Of a stretch of DNA of 6,043 nt, positions 1-4,992 are shown in pieces. The DNA comes from Thermoleophilia bacterium UBA5186 (GTDB lineage Bacteria; Actinomycetota; Thermoleophilia; Gaiellales; Gaiellaceae). Both the position numbers and the translations under genes were made by a program. A model generated the notes under the pieces. The model was given only the letters and a program-made list of their open reading frames with translations. It did no database searches and was not told where the DNA came from. Each line of letters starts with the position of its first letter. Position 1 is the first letter of the stretch. The DNA lies in NCBI GenBank assembly GCA_002413095.1, contig DHWI01000010.1, forward strand, positions 492 to 6,534, in the 5' to 3' direction.

Positions 1-232
1 GGATGATGATCCGCTCGTTCCGACCGAGGACGGACTCGATCGTCTGGCGAACCTTGCCGATCTCGACGCCAAGGTTGTTGAGGACCTTGGCGGCCAGGCC
101 TTCACCTTCGCGAAGCAGGCCCAGGAGCAGGTGCTCGGTTCCGATATAGCTGTGGTGCGATCGTTCTGCTTCTTCTTGGGCGAGCGTCAGAACCTTCTTG
201 GCTCGCTCAGTAAATCTCTCAAACGGATACAA
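1..232 (-). CDS. clpC: ClpC, ATP-dependent Clp protease ATP-binding subunit (N-terminal part only, runs off the left edge)
   Basis: This is the amino-terminal part of the Hsp100 chaperone that unfolds substrates and feeds them to the ClpP peptidase in the cytoplasm. The 77 visible codons form the first Clp N-terminal repeat: FERFTERAKKVLTLAQEEA, then the family signature SYIGTEHLLLGLLREGEG, then AAKVLNNLGV. The start is the TTG at 230-232. It is preceded by a perfect AGGAGG (241-246) at 8-nt spacing, and translation from it gives the usual ClpC opening of a few residues before FERFTERA. The Walker motifs, the middle domain and the ClpP-binding loop lie outside the window, so ClpC is favoured over ClpA or ClpB only from the N-terminal sequence. 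The gene is transcribed divergently from the O-antigen-ligase-like gene, and its leader contains several inverted repeats that are listed separately. Confidence 0.95.
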   Translation of the reverse strand, partial: MYPFERFTERAKKVLTLAQEEAERSHHSYIGTEHLLLGLLREGEGLAAKVLNNLGVEIGKVRQTIESVLGRNERIII

Positions 233-240
233 GATCGTTT

Positions 241-246
241 CCTCCT
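241..246 (-). promoter_or_regulatory. Shine-Dalgarno site of clpC
   Basis: A perfect AGGAGG on the minus strand lies 8 nt before the TTG at 230-232. It decides this non-ATG start, because no ATG or GTG in frame fits the family N-terminus better. Confidence 0.85.
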
Positions 247-260
247 GGAACCCGGCTACC

Positions 261-279
261 GAGGTGGGGCCAGCACCTC
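261..279. repeat. Inverted repeat in the clpC leader, arms GAGGTG / CACCTC
   Basis: The perfect 6-bp arms at 261-266 and 274-279 enclose a 7-nt loop. In the clpC transcript this would form a GC-rich hairpin about 14 nt upstream of the clpC Shine-Dalgarno site. It shares the octamer GGTGCTGG (minus strand) with the next hairpin upstream. Function is unknown. Confidence 0.5.
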
Positions 280-293
280 CTCGATCTGAGCTT

Positions 294-311
294 GGGTGCC
301 TCCCAGCACCC
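294..311. repeat. Inverted repeat in the clpC leader, arms GGGTGC / GCACCC
   Basis: The perfect 6-bp arms at 294-299 and 306-311 enclose a 6-nt loop (300-305). On the minus strand this contains the octamer GGTGCTGG that also occurs in the hairpin at 261-279, with the two octamers offset by 33 bp. A GTG at 296, which would extend the plus-strand ligase ORF, falls inside this repeat and is not favoured as a start. Confidence 0.5.
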
Positions 312-328
312 TCGCTTCTAATATAGCG

Positions 329-346
329 TCCGACTCAGCCGTCGGA
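329..346 (+). repeat. Inverted repeat TCCGAC / GTCGGA followed by a T-rich stretch
   Basis: The perfect 6-bp arms at 329-334 and 341-346 enclose a 6-nt loop. A G-T wobble between 328 and 347 could add one more pair. On the plus strand it is followed by TTTCTTTAT, which gives it the outline of a weak intrinsic terminator or attenuator in the leader of the ligase gene. No plus-strand gene ends upstream, so a plain terminator role is not obvious. It could equally be an operator or a chance repeat. Confidence 0.4.
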
Positions 347-353
347 TTTCTTT

Positions 354-369
354 ATAGCGGAGGCGCTAT
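354..369 (+). promoter_or_regulatory. Inverted repeat ATAGCG-GAGG-CGCTAT spanning the ribosome binding site and start of the ligase gene
   Basis: The perfect 6-bp arms at 354-359 and 364-369 enclose a 4-nt loop GAGG. The loop plus the last base of the left arm is the Shine-Dalgarno sequence GGAGG (359-363). The right arm ends with the first two bases of the ATG start (368-370). If folded in RNA, the start codon would be partly paired. At the DNA level the same palindrome could be an operator. The spacing from GGAGG to ATG is only 4 nt, shorter than usual. Confidence 0.45.
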
Positions 370-1957
370 GAGACCAATTCTTGAGCGCCTCGGGAACTAC
401 CTGCCGGCCGCCATTGCTTTAGCGCTTCCGACTGTCTTTATACCCAACGCGGTCGATTCATTCATCTTGCCGCGCATGTCGATCGTGATCGCCGGCGCCT
501 GCATCGGCACGGGGCTGGCCCTGCTGCTGCCCGGAGGGCCCGGTCTGGGGCAGCTCCGCCTGCCGCTGATCGCCGCCGCGGCGGCCGCGCTGATCGCCTT
601 CGCGTTCTCTGTGTCGTGGCCGCTGAGCCTGGCCGGCGCTTACACACGATACGAGTCGCTGCCGGTGCGTTTGAGCTACCTCGGCCTTCTGGCCATATCC
701 GTCTGGCTGATTCGAAACGAGCGCGGCCGCGAGTGGGTGGTGGCGGCGTTCGTCTTCGGGACCTCGGTTGCGAGTCTAGAAGCCGTGATCCAGGCAGCCG
801 GCAGGGTCGACTTTCGGCCTGACGGGAACATCGGCAATGCCAACCTCCTCGGTGCTCTGATTGCGATGGCGTTCCCCCTCGCGGTCGCTCGCGGTTTCCG
901 CCTTTCCGATCGCTTCCTCGTCGCCTGGTGGCTGGGCGCGGCGGTGATGGCGGGGGGTCTATACGTCTCCACGTCCCGGAGCGGAGGGCTCGGCGCACTG
1001 GCCGGCTGTCTGGCCCTGGTCGTCTTCGCATTTCGTCGCCCGCTCTGGGCGGCCGGGTCGGCACTCGTGTCCGGCGCGCTGGTGTCGGCAGCGTTGTGGA
1101 CGATCGTTTTTGGGCCCCTCAGCCTTCTCAACAACGACCCGGCTCGAAGTCGACTCCAGCTGTGGCCCGACGCGCTGCGCCTGATCGCTGCACGACCCGT
1201 GACCGGTTGGGGTGAGGACGCAACCGGGCTTTCGTTCGGAGGCTTCGTGAGCGCGGACTGGGCGCCGGGCGTCACCTACGACCGCACCCACTCGGGGATC
1301 CTCGAGACCGCGGCCACGCAGGGGATCCTCGGCCTCGCCGCCCAGGGTTGGGTCCTGCTGACGCTGCTCCGAGGCATCTGGCGGCATCGCTTCAGTGATT
1401 CCGTGGCCGCGCTCGGCGCCGCGTGCATTGGCTACACGGTCTGGGTGTTGTTCAACTTCGATTGGGCACCGGCCACGGGAGCGTTCTGGTTGCTCGCCGG
1501 CACGGCGTGGTCGGGCGTCCGCGCGGCGGAGACCGAATCCCCGGCAACCTCGATCGCGGACGGTGCGAGCCCGCGTGGTACCGCTACTGCGCGGTCGCTG
1601 GTGGCCTTGGCGCTAGTAGCGGCGGCTGTCTGGTTGAGCGTGCTGCCGGTGCTCGCCGAGACCTGGAACTGGGAAGGCCGGTCCGACCTGGCGGTGAGGG
1701 TCGATCCGCTGCAGTCCCGATACCACTGGAATCTAGGTCGAACCCTTACCGCTTCCGGTGACGAGCACGCAGGAGTCATTGAGTTGCAGCGAGCCGCCGA
1801 CCTCGGCGAAACGGAGCCACAGCTGTACGTCGATCTCGGCGATGCCGAGCTCAGGCTCGGCGACGAAGCATCAGCTCGACGCGATTATCAGCGGGCCCTG
1901 GTCATCGATCCGTACTACGCCCCGGCCCACCAGCGACTGGCCGACCTCGGCGCCTGA
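368..1957 (+). CDS. O-antigen ligase / polymerase-like (Wzy_C, WaaL-type) polytopic membrane protein with C-terminal TPR repeats
   Basis: This is a predicted integral membrane protein of 529 aa from the ATG at 368, which has GGAGG just upstream. A GTG at 296 would add 24 residues of non-membrane sequence and lies inside an inverted repeat, so it is less likely. There are about 12 hydrophobic segments, roughly at residues 13-33, 36-55, 64-82, 101-116, 123-142, 156-174, 183-200, 209-222, 228-249, 316-334, 346-362 and 409-430. The loop after residue 249 has the family pattern: a basic RSRLQLWPDALRLI segment, GWGEDATGL, and a THSGILETAATQG motif with the conserved His near residue 308. An STSRSGGLGAL segment sits near 201-211. 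After the last membrane segment come two TPR-like helical pairs at about 450-483 and 484-517. The superfamily moves undecaprenyl-linked glycans onto acceptors or polymerises them, but the substrate here is unknown. No glycosyltransferase genes are adjacent. Family assignment is firm and exact role is not. Confidence 0.82.
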   Translation: MRPILERLGNYLPAAIALALPTVFIPNAVDSFILPRMSIVIAGACIGTGLALLLPGGPGLGQLRLPLIAAAAAALIAFAFSVSWPLSLAGAYTRYESLPVRLSYLGLLAISVWLIRNERGREWVVAAFVFGTSVASLEAVIQAAGRVDFRPDGNIGNANLLGALIAMAFPLAVARGFRLSDRFLVAWWLGAAVMAGGLYVSTSRSGGLGALAGCLALVVFAFRRPLWAAGSALVSGALVSAALWTIVFGPLSLLNNDPARSRLQLWPDALRLIAARPVTGWGEDATGLSFGGFVSADWAPGVTYDRTHSGILETAATQGILGLAAQGWVLLTLLRGIWRHRFSDSVAALGAACIGYTVWVLFNFDWAPATGAFWLLAGTAWSGVRAAETESPATSIADGASPRGTATARSLVALALVAAAVWLSVLPVLAETWNWEGRSDLAVRVDPLQSRYHWNLGRTLTASGDEHAGVIELQRAADLGETEPQLYVDLGDAELRLGDEASARRDYQRALVIDPYYAPAHQRLADLGA

Positions 1958-1981
1958 ACTTAGACCGGCAGACGCGTCCGG
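1958..1981. other. 24-bp convergent gap between the ligase gene and the S1 gene
   Basis: The two genes end tail to tail here. The gap contains an 8-bp palindrome GACGCGTC (1971-1978) and CCGG repeats. It has no stem followed by a T-tract on either strand, so no intrinsic terminator is assigned. Confidence 0.6.
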
Positions 1982-3187
1982 CTAGGACTCGTCCCCCATG
2001 TCCTCGTACTCCTCGGTTTCACCAGTGCGCCGCTCGCTGCGGCTCGCACCCAGGCTCGCCGGAGGCGCCGACAGCTGCTTAAGGCTCAGCGAGATCCGCC
2101 GCCGCGCGGTATCGATCCCGATCACCTTCACCTGCAGCGTCTCGCCCACCTTGAGCACGTCCTCGGTCCGCTCGACGTGATCCCACGAGAGCTCCGAGAT
2201 ATGCAGCAAGCCCTCGATCCCGATCATGATCTGGAGGAAGGCCCCGTACTTCTTCGTCTTCGTGACCTGGCCCTCGACGATCGAGCCGATCGGCATCGAC
2301 TGCACCAGCTTCTCCCACGGGTCCTGCTGCAGCTGACGCAGCGACAGCGAGATGCGGGTCTGCTCAGGGTCGAGCTTGATGACCTTGACGGTCAGCTCCT
2401 CGCCCAGCTGCAGCACGTCGGTGACCTTGGAGACACGGTCCCAAGACAGCTCCGAGATGTGGATGAGCCCGTCCGCGCCGCCGATGTCGACGAACGCGCC
2501 ATAGCTCGTGATGCCGGAGACGGTCCCCTTGACCGTGGAACCCATCTGCAGCCGGCTGAACAGCTCCTCGCGCTTGCGAGCGCGATCCTCGTCCTCCGCC
2601 GCCTTCTGGCTGACGATCAGCCGGTTGCGCTTGCGGTTGACCTCCAGGATCTTGACCGGGATGCGCTGTCCGACCAGCGACTCGAGGCTGCCTGCATAGG
2701 CACGCGCCACCTGGCTCGAGGGCAAGAAGCCACGGAGCCCGAGCACGTTGACGATGAGACCGCCCTTGTTCTGCTCACGGACGTCAGCCTCGATCACCGA
2801 ACCATCGGTCTGCTTCTCCGCGGCCACGAGCCACGTGGTCTCGGCGCGGGCGCGCCGAAGGCTGAGGACGACGTTGCCCTCTTCGTTTTCGGGCTGAAGG
2901 ACGTAGACCTTGATGAGGTCGCCCGGCACAAGGCCGATCGATTCCACCTCTCCGCGCAGGCCGAGCTCCTTGCTCGAGATGACCCCTTCCGCCTTGGCGC
3001 CGATGTCGACCAGCACCTCGTCGGGGTCTACGCGCACCACGATGCCATCGACGATGTCCCCGTGATTGGGGGTCTTGAAGGCCTCCTGGTCGTAGTGGAG
3101 GTAGTCCTCCATGGTCATCGGCGCTGACGAGTCCTGGTCGGTCGCCTCCTCGTGCTCTTTCAGGACGACACCGGACTCTGTAGACAA
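1982..3187 (-). CDS. rpsA: Ribosomal protein S1 homolog with four S1 RNA-binding domains
   Basis: This 401-aa protein of the bS1 family binds single-stranded mRNA and helps load it on the 30S subunit. An acidic N-terminal tail is followed by four OB-fold S1 domains at about residues 43-113, 129-196, 216-285 and 301-371, and then a short charged C-terminus. Domains 3 and 4 have the classic S1 signatures: YGAFVDIGGADGLIHISELS and YGAFLQI with EGLLHISELSWDHV. Domains 1 and 2 are more divergent, as is usual for the ribosome-binding part. Four domains match the shorter S1 of Gram-positive lineages rather than the six-domain proteobacterial form. The start is the TTG at 3185-3187. An in-frame TAA lies 27 nt upstream and no other start lies between. 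The alternative ATG at 3116-3118 (residue 24) has no Shine-Dalgarno sequence. AGGGGG at 3200-3205 is 12 nt from the TTG, which is rather far. Confidence 0.93.
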   Translation of the reverse strand: MSTESGVVLKEHEEATDQDSSAPMTMEDYLHYDQEAFKTPNHGDIVDGIVVRVDPDEVLVDIGAKAEGVISSKELGLRGEVESIGLVPGDLIKVYVLQPENEEGNVVLSLRRARAETTWLVAAEKQTDGSVIEADVREQNKGGLIVNVLGLRGFLPSSQVARAYAGSLESLVGQRIPVKILEVNRKRNRLIVSQKAAEDEDRARKREELFSRLQMGSTVKGTVSGITSYGAFVDIGGADGLIHISELSWDRVSKVTDVLQLGEELTVKVIKLDPEQTRISLSLRQLQQDPWEKLVQSMPIGSIVEGQVTKTKKYGAFLQIMIGIEGLLHISELSWDHVERTEDVLKVGETLQVKVIGIDTARRRISLSLKQLSAPPASLGASRSERRTGETEEYEDMGDES

Positions 3188-3199
3188 AACGTTCGAGTA

Positions 3200-3205
3200 C
3201 CCCCT
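3200..3205 (-). promoter_or_regulatory. Probable Shine-Dalgarno site of the S1 gene
   Basis: AGGGGG on the minus strand lies 12 nt before the TTG at 3185-3187. It is the only purine-rich candidate near that start. The spacing is longer than optimal, so the assignment is tentative. Confidence 0.5.
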
Positions 3206-3210
3206 AAAAA

Positions 3211-3240
3211 ATTATTGGTGTGATTCTTGGTCGTCAGTAA
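3211..3240 (-). promoter_or_regulatory. Possible sigma-70-type promoter of the S1 gene
   Basis: In the AT-richer gap after panC the minus strand reads TTACTG (3235-3240), an 18-bp spacer, then AATAAT (3211-3216) followed by a T-run. Both hexamers resemble the consensus only moderately. A promoter here is plausible because the S1 gene is 97 nt from panC and would otherwise depend on the pan operon. Confidence 0.35.
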
Positions 3241-3284
3241 CGGCCTACGCCAAACGGATCGCCATTGTACGCCAGAATTGGGCC

Positions 3285-4100
3285 TTATCCGGGATAGGGC
3301 AGCTTCAAATCATGGTTGTCGATGAGCCGGGTGGGGCCGATCCGGACGGCCAGCACGGCCAGGCTGCCAGGCGTCGAAAAGGTGGCGGGGTCGACCACCT
3401 CGGCGTAATCGAGCTTGGCCAGGGGCTCGGCGCCGATCGCCTCGACCAGGATCGCTCGCAGCCGGCCGGGGTCGCGCTCACCCCGGCCGTAGGCCTCGAC
3501 CGCCAGTCCCAGAGCCCGGCTCAGGCAAACCGCCGCCCGGCGTTCGCTCGGGCTCAGGTACGCGTTCCGCGAGCTCAGGGCCAGCCCGTCCGCCTCGCGG
3601 ACGATCGGACACACCCGGATCTCGACCCCGATGTCCAGGTCCGCAGCCAGGCGCATCACCACGGCCACCTGCTGTGCGTCCTTCTGGCCGAAGTACGCCC
3701 GGTCGGCGGACGTGGCGGCGAAGAGCTTCGTGACGACGGTCGCCACGCCTTCGAAATGACCCGGCCGCGCGGCCCCTTCCAGCCGCTCGGTGACCCCGTG
3801 GACGATCACCCGGGTGCTCGCGCCGGCCGGGTACATGTCCGCCACCGAGGGCTTGTAGATCGCGTCCACGCCGGCGGCCCGGAGCATCGACAGGTCGCGC
3901 TCGGGGCTCCGCGGGTATGCGCCCAGGTCCTCGCCCGCGCCGAACTGGATCGGGTTGACGAACACGCTCACCACCACCCTGTCGTTTTCGCGGCGGGCAC
4001 GCTCGACCAGGCTCATGTGCCCGGCATGCAATGCGCCCATAGTCGGAACCAGCCCGATCGAGGCACCGTCCGCGTGCCATCCGCGGGCGACATCCCGCAT
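3285..4100 (-). CDS. panC: Pantothenate synthetase (pantoate--beta-alanine ligase)
   Basis: This cytoplasmic enzyme makes pantothenate from pantoate, beta-alanine and ATP through a pantoyl-adenylate, the last step of vitamin B5 synthesis. The 271 residues show the nucleotidyltransferase HIGH-type motif PTMGALHAGH (19-28), FVNPIQF (47-53), YFGQKDAQQ (136-144, KMSKS-side lysine region) and SSRNAYLS (176-183), so the active site looks complete. The start given is the first conventional codon, ATG at 4098-4100, but it has no Shine-Dalgarno sequence. It leaves only 17 residues before VPTMG, where family members usually have about 25 or more. In-frame sequence upstream reads IAIASPAFMRDVARGW and looks like the missing first strand and helix, but contains no ATG, GTG or TTG. 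The true start may be a rare codon such as ATC at 4122-4124. panB ends 34 nt upstream, which suggests coupled translation in one operon. Confidence 0.95.
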   Translation of the reverse strand: MRDVARGWHADGASIGLVPTMGALHAGHMSLVERARRENDRVVVSVFVNPIQFGAGEDLGAYPRSPERDLSMLRAAGVDAIYKPSVADMYPAGASTRVIVHGVTERLEGAARPGHFEGVATVVTKLFAATSADRAYFGQKDAQQVAVVMRLAADLDIGVEIRVCPIVREADGLALSSRNAYLSPSERRAAVCLSRALGLAVEAYGRGERDPGRLRAILVEAIGAEPLAKLDYAEVVDPATFSTPGSLAVLAVRIGPTRLIDNHDLKLPYPG

Positions 4101-4134
4101 GAACGCCGGCGATGCGATCGCGATCGGCGCAGGC

Positions 4135-4992
4135 CTAGACGCTGGAGCCGTACTTGACCTCGTCGCGCTGAGCCTTGGCCGGGCCGGCGGACCCGTTGGC
4201 CGAGTACGAGTGCTCGGGCCCGGGGAACGTGCCGTCGCCCACCTCCCGCACGTAGCGCTGGGCGGCGCTCGCGATCTCCTCGGCCAGGTTGGCGTACCGC
4301 TTCACGAACTTCGGCGCCTTGCCGGTGGTCAGGCCCAACATGTCGTGGAAGACGAGCACCTGCCCGTCCGTTCCCGGCCCTGCGCCGATGCCGATGGTCG
4401 GGATTCGAAGCGCCTGAGTCACGCTGGTCCCGACCTCGGTCGGTACGCCCTCGAGGACGATGCTGAACGCGCCCGCCTGCTCGAGCTCCTTGGCATCCGA
4501 GAGGATGCGCGCGGCTTGCTTCTCGGTCTTGCCCTGGACCTTGAATCCGCCCATCTGATGCACGAACTGCGGGGTGAGGCCGAGATGGCCCATGACCGGG
4601 ATGCCCATCGCTGTCAGCCGCTGCGTGATCTCGACGATCCGGCCGCCGCCTTCGAGCTTCACCGCGTGCATGCCGCCTTCCTGGATGAAGCGACCCGCGC
4701 TTGTGATCGCTTGCTTCACCGACGCGTGATACGACATGAACGGCATGTCTCCGATGAGGAGAGCCTGGTGTGCGCCGCGCGCGACCGCCTTGGCGTGATG
4801 GATCATCTCGTCCATCGTTACCGGCAGCGTGGTCGGGTAGCCGAGCATGACCATGCCCAGGCTGTCGCCGACGAGAAGGATGGGGATGCCGGCTTCCTCG
4901 AGGATCTTCGCGCTCAGGTAGTCGTACGCCGTGAGCACGGCAAAACGCCGGCCTTCTTCTTTGAACCGCTGGACATCCAGAACGGTCGTCAT
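4135..4992 (-). CDS. panB: 3-methyl-2-oxobutanoate hydroxymethyltransferase (ketopantoate hydroxymethyltransferase)
   Basis: PanB transfers a hydroxymethyl group from 5,10-methylene-tetrahydrofolate to 2-oxoisovalerate, giving ketopantoate, the committed step to pantothenate. The 285-aa length is slightly above the usual 260-280. Metal and catalytic residues are in their family motifs: GDSLG (42-46, Asp43), GDMPF (81-85, Asp82), KLEGG (112-116, Glu114) and LEGVP (180-184, Glu181). GIGAG (201-205) and the C-terminal TFPGPEHSY (255-263) are also typical. A further 22 residues of alanine- and charge-rich tail follow and explain the extra length. The ATG at 4990-4992 has AAGGAG (5002-5007) at 9-nt spacing. 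The start overlaps the upstream DUF2520 gene stop as ATGA, which suggests translational coupling. Confidence 0.97.
   Translation of the reverse strand: MTTVLDVQRFKEEGRRFAVLTAYDYLSAKILEEAGIPILLVGDSLGMVMLGYPTTLPVTMDEMIHHAKAVARGAHQALLIGDMPFMSYHASVKQAITSAGRFIQEGGMHAVKLEGGGRIVEITQRLTAMGIPVMGHLGLTPQFVHQMGGFKVQGKTEKQAARILSDAKELEQAGAFSIVLEGVPTEVGTSVTQALRIPTIGIGAGPGTDGQVLVFHDMLGLTTGKAPKFVKRYANLAEEIASAAQRYVREVGDGTFPGPEHSYSANGSAGPAKAQRDEVKYGSSV

Larger units (their letters stand above)
233..367. promoter_or_regulatory. Divergent intergenic region between clpC and the ligase gene, with four perfect inverted repeats
   Basis: This spacer should hold the promoters of both divergent genes. AT-rich -10-like hexamers are present: TAATAT at 319-324 on plus, TATATT at 320-325 on minus, and TATAAA at 351-356 on minus. 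None has a convincing -35 hexamer at 16-18 bp, so no promoter is assigned. The region carries four perfect inverted repeats with 6-bp arms at 261-279, 294-311, 329-346 and 354-369. It also has two direct repeats: CCAGCACC at 270-277 and 303-310, and TATAGCG at 322-328 and 353-359. I do not recognise a CIRCE or CtsR operator. The CGC/GCG pairs are not at the spacing I know for the actinobacterial ClgR operator. Confidence 0.5.
3188..3284. other. 97-bp gap between panC and the S1 gene
   Basis: The spacer is AT-richer than its neighbours toward the S1 side, with a run of six A (plus) at 3206-3211. It holds the possible S1 promoter and the Shine-Dalgarno site. A heptamer TACGCCA occurs at 3246-3252 and 3268-3274, offset by 22 bp. 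I see no stem-loop with a T-tract that would terminate the pan transcript. Confidence 0.6.

Noticed and set aside
316..328. Possible ClgR operator upstream of clpC based on CGCT...AGCG (minus strand)
   Set aside because: The spacing between the CGC and GCG halves is 10 nt instead of the roughly 5 nt I know for ClgR sites.
296..367. Upstream GTG extension of the ligase gene
   Set aside because: The added 24 residues are not a membrane segment or signal, the GTG lies inside an inverted repeat, and the ATG at 368 has a GGAGG sequence just upstream.
676..1275. Minus-strand open frames opposite the ligase gene (also 462-1064 and 959-1387)
   Set aside because: They are Arg/Pro/Ser-rich shadow frames, whereas the plus strand encodes a clear polytopic membrane protein.
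1958..1981. Possible bidirectional terminator between the convergent genes
   Set aside because: It has only a short palindrome and 4-bp CCGG arms, with no T-tract on either side.
2177..3127. Long open frame of 316 codons on the plus strand opposite the S1 gene
   Set aside because: It mirrors the S1 coding sequence, has the Asp/Arg/Leu-rich composition expected of antisense frames in GC-rich DNA, and lacks any recognisable domain.
3246..3274. Direct repeat TACGCCA with 22-bp offset in the panC-S1 gap
   Set aside because: Two 7-mers alone are too little evidence for an operator, and no symmetry or known motif is visible.
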